From Vesta saturnalis (taxonomy: Eukaryota > Arthropoda > Insecta > Coleoptera > Lampyridae), in the NCBI GenBank assembly GCA_036346205.1, contig JARFJB010001278.1:4780001-4844000 (forward strand): DNA of 64,000 bases, read 5' to 3'. A program made the position numbers and the translations under genes. Of this stretch, positions 1-11,870 are shown in pieces (position 1 is the stretch's first letter; each line of letters opens with the position of its first letter). The notes beneath the pieces were generated by a model that was not told the origin of the DNA, ran no database searches, and saw nothing but the letters and a program-made list of their open reading frames with translations.

Positions 1-436
1 TATTCAACATTTTTTGATAATGTTGGGTTGTCAAAAAATTAAAGTATTTTTCGATTCAGAAAAGATGAGACAATCTAAACTAGGTCATCGTAATAAGGAT
101 GTTTGGAAGTACGTATTCTGTTGTTTATTGTTTCAAATCATAATTTATAAAATACAAAGAATAACGCGTAAAGTTAACAAACTTCAAAGTTAAATATCTT
201 TGTTATTTTAAATACAACGCCTAAGAAATTATTATCGGAATGGAACAGTCTTTTGACAATAGTTCGAAATGTATTAGGGTTCCCTATACCTTACTTCAAT
301 ACTTTTCGAGAAATTAGTGTATTTGTTACATTTTTAGAAATTACGCCATTAATTTTAGATTGTAGTCTAGAGACACATTCTCAAACAGATTTTGAAACAA
401 TTCAGTCGTTTGGGTGCTAGAGACACGTTGGTGGTG

Positions 437-440
<4 letters not shown>

Positions 441-483
<43 letters not shown>
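441..483. repeat. (TA)n microsatellite at Penelope-like fragment edge
   Basis: An uninterrupted TA dinucleotide run. The open frame of the Penelope-like fragment to its right reads straight through the array as a Tyr-Ile repeat, so the array sits at the 5'-truncated edge of that element. Confidence 0.97.
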
Positions 484-486
<3 letters not shown>

Positions 487-1435
487 GGAAAACTTTGAAA
501 ATCAAGCGATATCCGAATTCACAGAGAAACCAAGGATGTGGCTTAGATACGTGGACAATACTTTCGTAGTTTGGCAACACGGCAAGCATAAGCTAGATGA
601 ATGCCTAGATCATCTAAATAGCCGCACTCTCCATAAAATTCACAATGGAATTGAGTCGGAACAAAAACTGCCATTCCTGGATGTACTTGTACACAGGAAT
701 GACAACACTTTCACGACAAGTGTATACAGGAAGCCTACCCACACGTGGAGGTACCTACACTACAACTCCAATCACCACAAAAACGTGAACCTAGGCGTGG
801 AAGAATGCTTGTGCGATAGAGAAAAAACAATATGCTCAAAACAAGAGGACCTGAACAAAGAAAAAGAAAATATCGCTAGAACACTTACAGAAAATCGCTA
901 CCCTGATCTAATACCTAACCTAAACAGAGAAAGGGTAACCGTATATACAAGGTACCTCAAAAAAAATACGAAGGATAGGCAGCAAATACAAGATACGCAC
1001 TGCTTTCAAATCAACCAGAACGCTCAGGGGAATACTAACCAAAACCAAACCATACAATGAAAATCAGAATTGCAGGAATTGTGTATACAACCTACCACGC
1101 GAATGCGGCAGAGCATAGATAGGAGAGAGCAGTAGACCACTCAAAGTGAGAACGCAGGAACATAAGAACAACGTCCGCAAAGGCGAAACAGAAAGATCAA
1201 GAATCGCCAAATAGGTCTAGAACGAAGACCACCGCATCCAATGGGACAACATACAGATCGTGGCAAAGGACGAGAACACAACTCGTCGGAAACTCAAAGA
1301 AGCCACATACATCGCACTAGCCGAAAATCCAATAAGCCAAGCTAGTGGAGAAATGAAACCCATATGGATTCCAACAATGCGCGAAGAGCTTAAGCGCAAT
1401 ACACCTGCGCAAGAAGTCACGGCGCAAAATGTGCA
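484..1435 (+). pseudogene. Penelope-like retroelement: RT C-terminus plus GIY-YIG endonuclease, degraded
   Basis: This is a 5'-truncated Penelope-like element. The readable frame starts just before reverse transcriptase motif C, seen here as RYVDNTF at about 545, where the family has YVDD, so the second catalytic Asp has become Asn. It continues through LPFLDVLV and SVYRKPTHT, the segment typical of Penelope RTs. Reading frame shifts near 955-985. After about 1062 a second frame gives a GIY-YIG-type domain: CVYNLPRECGRA, stop, IGESSRPL, then R..EHK and an EDHRIQWD block, ending near 1400. Three in-frame stops interrupt the endonuclease part (near 1116, 1212 and 1218). RT motifs A and B are absent. 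TA arrays flank both sides. The family call rests on the RT plus GIY-YIG order, which is diagnostic for Penelope-like elements; activity is excluded. Confidence 0.9.
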
Positions 1436-1462
1436 ATAACCTTCTGCGCGACCACGAAAAAG

Positions 1463-1466
<4 letters not shown>

Positions 1467-1530
<64 letters not shown>
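1467..1530. repeat. (TA)n microsatellite
   Basis: Uninterrupted TA run directly after the 3' end of the Penelope-like fragment and before the SINE-like head. Confidence 0.97.
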
Positions 1531-1533
<3 letters not shown>

Positions 1534-1552
1534 AAAACATATATATTGGATT

Positions 1553-1645
1553 ATTCTATGGCACAGCGGTAAAGATGTCAGACTAGTAAGTGAAAGGAAC
1601 CAGGTTCGAAACTGAGAATAAAGTGCTTGGGAAAAAATATATATA
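1553..1645 (+). repeat. tRNA-derived SINE head (Pol III A and B boxes)
   Basis: TGGCACAGCGG at 1559-1569 fits the A-box consensus TRGYNNANNGG, and GGTTCGAAACT at 1603-1613 fits the B box. The 33-bp gap between them is normal for a Pol III internal promoter. No convincing acceptor stem closes, and AT-rich sequence follows, so a SINE head or tRNA pseudogene is more likely than a functional tRNA. Confidence 0.5.
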
Positions 1646-3094
1646 ACATATGAATTCGACCACAGTTACAAAACACTTATAATACAGAAATATATATTTT
1701 TATATAACTGAAGGCTCACATCAAACCATTTTTACCAGTATAGATAACATTAAATACCAAACATTGTCTTGCAAAAGTATCGTATTCGTACACGGACTCA
1801 ATAAGCTGAAATATGCTAAAATAAAACGACAGTAAAGGGCCCTCTCACTCTAGTATTTGTGCGAATTAGCATTTTTGGTTATATTTATAATTGTGTAGAG
1901 GTGACTGGTGAATGGGTATACGACACCGTTGGTTACTGATAGTAAAAGACAATTGCCAGTAGGTACACACTCCCAAGCCAGACCATTAAACACCACGAAT
2001 TTTTATTTCTATTGTTTTTATTTGTTGTATAGATGAATGTGTAGCCAGAGAAGGTAGCACGGTATTTTTCTAACGCACTCAAAGTTATATATCGGTCACG
2101 ATGTTAGTGATCTATTTATAACTTACCCTTGTAAGGTTTTGCTTTAGTGAGTTTTTCCTTTCAGTTTGTTTAAGTAGAATTATTTTCCTGCGAGCTGATT
2201 TCTCTTTGTATATGCTTTATTGTAATTTGATTTATGTATGCTGTGCTTTAGAGGTTACTAAACAATTGGGTACGTGCAAATTCCTTATTTATTTTCTTTT
2301 GTCCTTGCCTTCACGTTATTATCCCCTGTAAAATTTTACTGTTGATATATTTTATATGTACCGTAATTTGCTTTATTATCTTATGTGCTTATTTACTTAA
2401 AGACCGGCATGATTGGTTTTTAAAGGGCCACATGTTTGCTGTTACGATTTTTATTATGATTTTTATTTTGATTATATATAACCCAATTGTACGTGTGACT
2501 ACATGTGTTTTTTTATTATTGTGTTTCTGTGTAACTTAAACTGCGTTTTATTCATTTTCTCTTAATGTTATAATTTTGTACGCACTTTAACCTGATTTAA
2601 TGATGTTTTGTTACATATTTAACCCTTTCATTGTTTTTTTTTGTTATTTGATCTATTAATGTACTTGTGCAATTACTTATTTATGAATAAAGTGGGTTTT
2701 ATTGGTGGTTCTTTCGCACAATAGTAGATTAACGGGCTGAACCACCGCTGCGCAACGCTCGTTAATTTTAATTTGAGTGGTTTCATTTTTTTTACCTGCA
2801 CCTCATGATGCAACACTTACCTCATCCAGCTTATCTAATTTAGATAGCACAACGTACCCAACACTAGACGACCCCTTCGTTTAATCAGATTTGAGGTTTG
2901 CGAGTAATTAAATATCACACTTGTAAATAAATTCTAATGTTTTAATTATTGCCCAGAAAGTCAAAGTAAGGCAGGCAATTAACTTGAGTAATAGTGACAT
3001 TATTGTCAGTCAAGATTGCTTTGTTCATGAATTTGCATTATTACAAATAAGTTCAAATTACGATTTTCAAGATAGGGTACCTGGGGGACGCTAC
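1646..3094. other. AT-rich intergenic sequence, nothing recognised
   Basis: No recognisable coding segment or repeat structure. The short hydrophobic ORF at 2342-2539 is composed mostly of T-rich codons and looks like chance. Confidence 0.5.
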
Positions 3095-3334
3095 ACTGTT
3101 CTCGAATTAATAGTGCTCTTACCATTTAGAAAAAGTTGAACGATGTCTTCAGCAGAGAGGCATACCTCTCAAAAGTAAACTATGTTCAAAAAATTAGGTG
3201 CTTTGTAGGCTTACCATTAAAATGATTTATTTTTATTTATACTTTGTTTAAATATCTAGTTTCCAAATTAAGCGCTCTTACCGTTTCGAAAAAGTCAAAC
3301 ATTATCAGCGGAGGGCCTCTCTCAAGAGTAGATT

Positions 3335-3346
<12 letters not shown>

Positions 3347-3390
<44 letters not shown>
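3347..3390. repeat. (TA)n microsatellite inside the satellite
   Basis: TA run preceded by three TACA units, within one satellite monomer. Confidence 0.97.
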
Positions 3391-3394
<4 letters not shown>

Positions 3395-5150
3395 TTGCCA
3401 TTGAAATGATTCTGTTATTTACACTTTATCTAAATATTTTGGTCTTGTCAATTAGAAAAAGTTGAACATTGCCAGTAGAGAACTATGTTCAGAAAATTAA
3501 GTGCTTTGTAGGTTTTCAATTAAAATATTATTCTCTCGAATTATATGCTCTTACCATTTAGAAAAAGTTGAACATTGTCGTCCGAAGAGAAGCCCACCTC
3601 ACAAACGTAAATTATGTTCAAAACACTATGTTCTTTGTAGGATTACGATTAAACTAATTCTTTTATTTGTGCTGTATTTAAGTATCTAGTTTCCAAATTA
3701 AGTGCCCTTACCGCTTCTAAAAAGTAGAACATTCCCAGTACCTCGCAAGGGTAAAATTATCTTTAAAAATTTAGGTACTATTTCGGTTCGCCGTTAAAAT
3801 GATATTAGTTACACTTTATCTAAATATTCTGCTTTCGAATTAAGTGCTCCTGTCAATTAGAAAAAGCTGAACATTGTTGACAGCGGAGAGGTCCGCCTAT
3901 GTTGAAAAAATTTGGTGCTTTGTAGGTTTGCCATTAAAATGGTTCCTTTATTTATACGTTATTTAAATATCTAGTTTCCAAATTAAGTGCTCTTAGCGTT
4001 TCGAAAAAGAACATTGTCAACAGACCCACCTTTCAAGAGTAAAATCATTTTCAAAAAATTTGGTTATTTGTAGGTTTGTCTTTAAATATTTAATTTACGA
4101 GTTTGGCGCTTATAGCGTTTCGAAAAAGTTAAATGTTATCATCCCAAGAGAAAAATCATGATTGAGAAATTAGATGCTATTTCTAATTGCCATTAAAATG
4201 ATTCTGTTATACTATACTTTATCGTAATATTCTACTCTCCAATTAACTGCTTTCACCGTTTAGAATAAACTATGTTTATATATCAAGTGTATATTCGGTT
4301 TGCCATTAAAAGAATTCCTGTATTTCTACTTCATTTAAATATCTTGATTTTGAAGTAAATGCTATTGGCGTTTCAAACAACTGGTCAGCAGGGGGAGGTG
4401 GGTAACATCTCAAGAGAAAATCATGATTAAAATATTAAGTGCTGTTTCAGTTTTCCATTAGAATGAGTTCCTTATTTATATTTTATTTAAATATCTAGTT
4501 TAAGAATTAAGTGCTCTTGCTGTTTCAAAAAAGGTGAACAGTGCCATTAGCAGAGAAAACACTAAGTTATGTTCGAAAAATTTGGTGCTTTTTCAGTTTC
4601 TCATTGAACTGGCTCCTTTACACTTTATATAATATTTAATTTACGAATTTAGTGCTCATAGCGTTTCGAAATAGTTGAACGTTGTCGTCTCAAGAGAAAA
4701 TCATGGTTGTGAAATTAGTCGACTTGCCATTAAAATTATTCTGTTATTTACACTTTATCCAAATATTCTGCTGTCGCATTAAGCGCTCTTGTCGTTTAGA
4801 GTAAACTATGTTCAAAAATCAAGTGCTTATTCGGTTTCTCATTAAAAGATTTCCTTTATTCTTACTTTATTTAAAGATCGAGTTTTTTAATTAGGTGTTC
4901 TTAGCCTTTCAAAAAAGACGGCCATTGTGTTCGCCCGGGGGGGCCAACGTCTCAAGGACAAATCATGATTAAAATTAAGTACTTATATTGTATTTAAATA
5001 TATATTTTGCAAATTACCCGTTCTTATCGTCTCAAATAAGTTGAACGGTACTGTCAGTGAAGGAGCCCGCCCCTCATGATTAAAAAATTTTGTTTGAAAA
5101 ATTAGGTGTTTTTTCAGTTTGTCATTAAAATGGTTCTAATACGTATAAAC

Positions 5151-5406
5151 TAATCGAGCTTTCGGAAATATTTATTTCCATTATCAAGGAAAAGTCCTAT
5201 TATAAAATATTACATACAATTAAAATTAAAACAGCTTACAATCATGAGTTACACAGAATTTTTTTGTTGTATGTTAGGTTTGTACCTATAGTTCTGTGTA
5301 ATTCACGATAGTAAGTAGTTTTAATTTTAATTAACTCTAATATTGTATAATATGACTTTGACCACAATCTTGATAATGGAAAGAAACATTTGTGAAAGCT
5401 CAATTA
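5151..5406. mobile_element. Foldback MITE with ~108-bp terminal inverted repeats and TA ends
   Basis: The left arm, beginning TAATCGAGCTTTCGG, matches the reverse complement of the right arm, ending GAAAGCTCAATTA, over about 108 bp, including the blocks TTGATAATGGAAA and TTTTAATTTTAATT. The arms are separated by a loop of about 40 bp. TA dinucleotides border both ends, fitting a Tc1/mariner-type non-autonomous element. It splits the 150-bp satellite. Confidence 0.8.
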
Positions 5407-5474
5407 ATATCAAAGAGTTTTAACGCAAAATGATTCTAACCAATATTGACTGCAGCCTCGTTATTTGCAAACCA

Positions 5475-5476
<2 letters not shown>

Positions 5477-5528
<52 letters not shown>
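5477..5528. repeat. (TA)n microsatellite
   Basis: TA run inside the last part of the satellite array, followed by a short ACAC run. Confidence 0.97.
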
Positions 5529-5535
<7 letters not shown>

Positions 5536-5730
5536 CACACTTTATTTAAGTATTTAATTTTCGAGTTACGTGCGCTTAACGTTTCGAAAAAGTTGAACAT
5601 TGTCGTCAGAAGAGGGGCCAACCTCTCAAGAGAAAACCACGCTCAAACAATTAGCCACTCTTTCGGATTGCCATCATGTTATTTACACTTTATCTAAATA
5701 TTCATTAAGTGCTTTTACCATTTAGAACAA

Positions 5731-6096
5731 GTAAACGTAAACGTGAGCGCGAGCGCGAACGCGAACGCGAACGGAGCGCGAACGCAAAAGTAAACGTAAA
5801 CGTAACCGTAAACGTAGACGTAAGCGTAACCGTAAACGTAGGCGTAGACGTAGACGTAGGCGTAGACGTAGACGGAAGCGTAAGCGCAAACGTAAGCGTA
5901 AACGTGAACGTGAACGTGAACGTGAACGTGAACGTGAACGTAAACGTAAACGTAAACGTAAACGTAAACGTAAACGTAAACGTAAACGTAAACGTCAACG
6001 TAAACGTCAACGTAAACGTAAACGTAAACGTAAACGTAAACGTAAACGTAAACGTAAACGTAAACGTAAACGTAAACGTGAACGTAATAAACGAAA
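5731..6096 (+). repeat. Hexanucleotide minisatellite (AAACGT)n, CpG in every unit
   Basis: A period-6 array whose core unit is AAACGT. The left third is degenerate (AACGCG, AGACGT, GAGCGC variants); the right third is nearly pure. It begins directly after the last satellite monomer. Reading frames through it give VNVNVN and FTFTFT repeats, which are artefacts of the period and not genes. Confidence 0.95.
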
Positions 6097-6479
6097 ATGT
6101 AAACTTAAAAGTAAATATGAAACTAAAATATTATAAGGATAATGGCACAAGAATCCAAACACAATGTACAAAAATGTTCACAATAACATCAATTTTTTCT
6201 TCAATAATATCTACAGATACAGTGAAAAACCAAAATCGACAGCGTGTAGTTCTTTTGCAGCGTTCACTGACTCGGGTAGACTTACTTTGTTATCATATCT
6301 CATATCCATCTGTAGGTCCACTGCTGCTCTTCATTAAACTAATATTTATTAAAGTATCGGTTCTATTGAAATAAAGTACACCTTCCATATAAACTAGCTG
6401 ATAATAAACCACGTTTCTTGTTTGGTGAGGATACTCCCTTGCACTGTGTGCGTATCGCGCCCAACCCCTCTAATGCGCA
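6097..6479. other. Unassigned sequence
   Basis: The AT-rich spacer between the minisatellite and the RTE fragment holds nothing recognised. Confidence 0.4.
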
Positions 6480-7270
6480 TACAATACATATCACATATGA
6501 AATGCTCAAAGAAAGCGATACTGGGATGAAACAAGAACTAGTAAAATAATTCAACAAGTGCTTAATGAAGAACGTATCCCCAAGGACAGAGAAAATGCTG
6601 CAGTTGTTCTAATCTACAAAAAAATACAATCAGGCTGATCTCGAAAATATCCACCGATAAGCCTACTATTGCGGATGTATAAATTATTCACCAGAATAAT
6701 CACGAACAGATTGGAGCGAAAGACATTTCAGGACGACAGAACATCTTTACACAGTAAGGCAGATAGATCATCGAGGAAGCTACAGAGTATAACATAACTG
6801 TATGGATGGCTTTTGTCGATTTCCGAAGTCTGTAGAAATCTGGGCGATAATAAAATCGTTGAGAGCTGCTAGAGAGGACCAACGTTATACAAATCTCATT
6901 GAAAACATCTATAGGACTTCGACAATGTCGATAAAACTGCATGAATCGACAAATAGAATACACCCCAAAGGGAAAAGGCGATAAGGAGATGTAATATCGC
7001 CAAAATTATTTACTTTAGTACTCGAAGACATCTTTAAAAAACCACAATGGAAAAACAAAGGATTGCACATACAGGTTGAACACCTGAAAATCTAAGATTT
7101 GCCGACGATATTGTATTGTTCGCAAAGGACAAACAGGAGTTGAGAGATATTGTAGAAGAACTGCAAGATGAAGCTACAAATGTAGGATTACACATGAACT
7201 ACACAAAAACCCAGTTCATTACAAATACAACAGATGCAGACGAAACAATCTCGATTCATGGAAACAATAA
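6480..7270 (+). pseudogene. RTE-clade LINE reverse transcriptase fragment
   Basis: Conceptual translation across three frames recovers the RT core of an RTE-type non-LTR retrotransposon. In order: ITYEMLKES near 6488, EERIPKDRENAAVVLIYKK near 6569, a DLENYRPIS-like block near 6637, MYKLFTRIITNRLERK near 6676, GDVISPKLFTLVLED near 6987, and the catalytic LRFADDIVLFAKD near 7095. This is followed by VGLHMNYTKTQF near 7180. The GD.ISPKLFT.VLE and RFADDIVL motifs are characteristic of insect RTE endonuclease-RT proteins. At least four frameshifts and several stops break it, and neither the endonuclease domain nor the 3' end is seen. The catalytic FADD is intact as sequence, but the gene is dead. 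Confidence 0.88.
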
Positions 7271-10200
7271 AAAAGATACACATTAAATGAATTTCAGATG
7301 TTGTAGTTAAAAAACGATAGCATGGTACGTCTTAAACTCTTAACTCTTCGAATGTCTAAGTTTTTGGCTGTTTATCTAGATCTTAAAATAAATTTTCACC
7401 ATTTACATACGTTTAGTCATCACAGTATGGCAATGATTTTACATATATGCTTTAAATACATATATTCTATAGTAACGTAAAAATTTAATTCTTTGTTGTA
7501 TTTGATGTTTTACTAAATCTCTACAGGTCGTAACCGCATTTAAATAAAGTTTTTTACATTGTACCGATATTATAATATGATTAAATGTTCTTTGGCTTAT
7601 TTTATCATTGCTAACCTCATTCGCAGAGGATATTCTGGAATTTCATTTTCCAGAAAGTTTAATAATATGCAATCTATTGCAGATTTAGGAATTTATCTTT
7701 CCTAAAATAAAATAACATTCAATAGTTTTCAAATGCATCTACTTAATTGTAATGGCAGGGTTATTCTTTGCATTTTCGCAGCTTCTAAATGTGTTTAATA
7801 TATTGTTGCTCGCCAAACACTCACTAGAGCATCAGCCCGTAAAAGTAATGGACAGGCAACGGACATAGATCAGTAGATAGGCGGGGTTTTAACTTAACAC
7901 TCCTAATGGGCACTCGACACAACTCAAAAACGTTAAAATCAGGAAAAAGTCACAAAGGCGCCACCTGTATTAATAAATTTTTAGCTGGAAAACGTCATGC
8001 ACTAGCTCTTAATAATGGCCTACCGTAAAGTCCACTCAAAGTAAAACACTCACCTCTACCTGAAAATTCTATTCCAAAAATATATATGCAAAGCTCGCCT
8101 AAACTTCAATAAAATACTAAGCTTCATATAAAGCCTGCCAAATTACGATAATGAAACTCAAAACTCATGATACATTTCGATAAACTTCCACGTAAAATTA
8201 CTTATCAATACGGTATTAATGATTTAATTTAAAACGAAAATACGACACAACAAAATGAACAAACACGATCAAATCTCAATAAACTCCTAAACTGTAATAT
8301 ATGTCAAAATCGGGATCGTAATTCCTAATGCGAAAGGTACGTAGCTACGTACTCAAACAAACAAAACAAACTCGCTTACCTTTACCCCCAACCAGCTAAA
8401 ACAGCGAACTCAATCAGTACGTCGATTCCTGTAATCCATAAAAATAATTTGCGAAAAATCGGAAAACAAACAGCTGATCAATAAACGAACTAATTTACTC
8501 TATAATTACATTATGGTATATCTTAAAACTTAACTTCAAATGTAATTATATCAACCAGATCAAATCACATTACGTTAAAGCTTTCATTAAATAATAAAAT
8601 ACTTAAAAAAATGCCACTGTAAAGTTGTGTAAATCAACAATTTCTGCAAAACAAATAAATGACTCAATAACTTGAACTTAAACAAATTATCTCATCTTTT
8701 AAAATTTCGTTCAAACGTAATTAATAATAACGACGTGAGAAAAGAATAAGGTTACACAATATAAGCTCCAGGTTCCCACAATAACCTAAAGCTAGTACCT
8801 TAATTTGAAATAACACCTTTCAAGAGATCAAAAAGGAAAATTTAATTTAAAATCGCATACAAAGAAGCATGTTCATACGCCTAAATAAAGCTAAATAAAC
8901 ACTTTATTAAAATTCAGTTACCTTCACAATGCATCAAAATAATACTATAATAATGTTCGCTGTAATGAAGATGTTTCGCGCCGGTTTATAATATACAATT
9001 AAGTAGAGAGCTGTATAGTTTTTAGACCATTAGATAAAACTTAAAACTCACTAATGGAATAAACAATTGAAGAATCCATACTCATATTTGGGATAGAGTA
9101 TTAATAATTGAAAACATTTTTGTCTTTCCGAAATCAAATAACGAGAAAACTAAAGATTCTGGTTGGTTGTCTAATGAAAACATCCACAATTTCAGTTCAC
9201 CACCAATTAGAATATCTATACCAGAACTATAACATGTAAAAACATAATATGATGGTTCACGTTGTAGCTTACAACGCCATGTACTGTTCTATGAAACTGC
9301 AAAAAAAAAATTAACAACAAATTACACAACAAATCCAAATTATTTAATGATGAAATGTGTGTGTATTTGTATTATAGAGTCAGCTGCAAAATAATTTACA
9401 ATAATATTGATTTGAATGTTAAAACGTTCATAGACTAAAAACCATAAGCAATAAATGTAGATCGAGAACATCGAAGCTTTCAAGTTGAGCACAATTTTAT
9501 GATGCATGTTACGTTCGTGCAATTCATGTACCCGTTTATGTATTAATATTGCAAGGATCTAATACAGACGATGATGCATAAAAGTGCAAAAGAAATGAAA
9601 ATATCAAACGTGCATCTTAGATGATAGATATATACATACAGCAACTTAGAACGTGTATGTGGTTTACGAGAATCTCTATAAAGGACCCAACTTGTTTACA
9701 ACTTTGATATCGTACATTATAAATAATCGTGTTTCCTTATACTTAAGTAAATATAAATTAGTGTTTGAGGATGATTCGAATCTACACACATGTATACAAC
9801 TACGTTTTCGTTTGTTTGCTTTACTTCCTTCCTTTAAGTTAAATGTTGTTAGCTTTTAAGGGTAAGAAATTATATTTTGTTTATGTAACGGAAGGAATTT
9901 ATGAGACTACCATTTCCCATAAAATTCAAAATTTTAAAATTATTCCTTGTGAGAATATTTTCTATTAGTTTTCAAATTTTATGGCGGCTAAATTCTCTTG
10001 AGTTAAAAAGTTTTAAAATCGATGAAGAGGATGAACTTAAATTTAATAATTTCTTGTGATATAAAAATATAGCAACTCAAATACAGCACAATACTTTAAA
10101 ATATCAACAATACCTTTTACATTTAAAAAACTGATGTTGGTCAGAACATAACTTTCTTATGTACGTTTAGGTAAACTTTTATTAGCAAATAGAAGGAATC

Positions 10201-10315
10201 CGCCGCAGAACGACAACCTTTTTTATTCGTACTCTCTCATATCAAATGTACAAAAAAGTAACACTTGAATTTTACTTACATCTAAACTATTTAAAAATTA
10301 TAAAAATATACAACT
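7271..10315. other. AT-rich stretch, nothing recognised
   Basis: About 3 kb with dense stops in all frames. Short ORFs at 9340-9522 and 9653-9859 show no family resemblance. Confidence 0.5.
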
Positions 10316-10504
10316 GATAATTTCTTCTTTGTAAAAAAGGAATAAATATTACATAAACTTACCTGACAAGATTTTTTCTCTTTTTATAATATAATTTTAT
10401 AATTTGTAAGTGTAATAATAAATTATTCAACACATTAATGCGAATGACGATTCTTTACCATTTCTCAATTAAATAAATTATATTTTAGGGTTATTGAATT
10501 TCAT

Positions 10505-10975
10505 ACAAAAACATGCACACGCGCATGGCGCACGCGCACTTATGCACATGCACGCATTTATGCACATGCACGCACTCTCACACACGCACAAGCCCACACA
10601 CAGCCACACAAACAGACACAGAAACAAACACAGACACAGATACAGTTCCAAGCACAGACACAGGCACAGGTACAAGCCCTAACCCAGACACAGCAATAGG
10701 CACAGACAGAGACACAGTTACAGGCACAAGCACGCATACGCACGCCCAACTGCCCGCACCGACACACCCATATACATCTAACCACCAGCTACCCACGCAC
10801 TGACGCACGCACCCTACCACACGGACACTAATATCGACACCGAAACAGACACCGATACGAACACGGACACGCACGCAGACACAGGTATAGACAGAAGCAC
10901 GAGTACAGACACAAACACAATCCAGACACGGGCACACGCACATGCGCATACACCCGCGCGCGTAGACAAACACAC
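10505..10975 (+). repeat. CA-rich array, ACACAG/GCACGC sub-repeats
   Basis: Alternating purine-pyrimidine CA-rich sequence with CACGCA, ACACAGAC and CAGGCACAG sub-repeats. Long frames on both strands are composition artefacts. Confidence 0.95.
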
Positions 10976-11179
10976 GTTTGATAATTTTTTCATTGTAAAA
11001 ATAATATAAACCTACCTAACAAAATGTTCTCTTTGTTTATAATATAATTTTATAACTTTTAAGTGTAAAAATCCTAAATTCTGTTTAAATATTAAACAGA
11101 TTAATGCGAATAACGATTCTTTATCACTTGTCAAATAAGAAAACCAAGAATTTATTTAATTAACGTTTTATATATAGTC

Positions 11180-11402
11180 ATAAGGCACAGACACCGATAC
11201 CGACGCAAACACAGACAAAGGAACAAACACAAACACAGAGACAAGCACAAACCCTGACACAGACACAGGCACAGACATAAACTCAGATACAGTTACAGAC
11301 ACCAACACAAGCAAAGACTTGCGTCTTTGCATACAGACAGTAACTAAAGAACAGACACCGACCGCGCAGGCACGCACACACCTGCGTGCGCTTACACACA
11401 CA
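11180..11402 (+). repeat. CA-rich array of second unit
   Basis: ACACAGAC/ACAAACAC hexamer-like array, shorter than the first and less CpG-rich. Confidence 0.93.
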
Positions 11403-11539
11403 CGATTGATAATATTTGATTCTAAAAAAGGAATAAATATTATATTCTGTTTAAATTATTAAACACATGAATCCGAATGACGATTCTTTATCATTTGTCA
11501 AATATGACACCAATAATATATTCAATTAACGTTGTATAT

Positions 11540-11840
11540 ACACGCAACGGTGCAGCCGCCCGCTCGTATGCACGCACGCATGTACAGACTCAAACACACA
11601 CGTACACACACGCTCACACACACTCACGCCCACACACGCTCGAGCGCACACATATACGTGCACACACACGGACACGCACACATGTACGCAAGCGCGAGCC
11701 CGCCCACCCCCACCCGCCCTCACGCACGATCGCGCCCATCCACCCACCCACCCATCGAACCACCACCCAACCGACTAACCAAACCAACCCTCCCACACAC
11801 ACACCCACGCACGCACGCACCCACCCACCCACCCACCATA
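11540..11840 (+). repeat. CA-rich array grading into CCCA repeats
   Basis: It starts as ACACGC repeats and grades into CCCACC/ACCCACGC repeats toward the right end, so the sub-repeat changes along the array. Confidence 0.93.
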
Positions 11841-11870
11841 TTTCCATATTCCATATTTGATATATCATGA

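Larger units (their letters stand above)
3095..5735 (+). repeat. Diverged tandem satellite, monomer about 150 bp, about 17 units
   Basis: The same phrase recurs at 3113, 3271, 3440, 3547, 3701, 3842, 3987, 4108, 4247, 4350, 4510, 4651, 4782, 4896, 5019, 5570 and 5708: a GTGCTCTTA-like block, then TTTCGAAAAAG or TTTAGAAAAAG, then TTGAACATTGTC. Each is followed by a CTCAAGAGTAAA block, a GTTTGCCATTAAAATG block and a TTTATTTAAATAT block. Spacing varies from about 105 to 165 bp. Monomers are strongly diverged and fall into a TTTCG type and a TTTAG type that tend to alternate, hinting at an old higher-order repeat. The array is interrupted by TA arrays and a foldback MITE. Confidence 0.85.
10316..11870 (+). 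repeat. Compound tandem triplication: AT spacer plus CA-rich array, three units
   Basis: An AT-rich spacer of 150-200 bp occurs three times (from about 10316, 10978 and 11403). It carries the shared blocks ATGCGAATGACGATTCTTTA, TTTATAATATAATTTTATAA (first two copies) and TTCAATTAACGTT (last two). Each spacer is followed by its own CA-rich array. The units are about 660, 425 and 465 bp. Spacers are similar but the arrays differ in length and sub-repeat. Confidence 0.8.

Noticed and set aside
2342..2539. 65-codon hydrophobic ORF resembling a membrane peptide
   Set aside because: T-rich codons in AT-rich DNA give hydrophobic residues by chance; no homologous motif, splice or promoter support.
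5705..6374. 221- and 101-codon frames of VNVNVN and FTFTFT
   Set aside because: Produced by the period-6 AAACGT array, which lacks stops in several frames.
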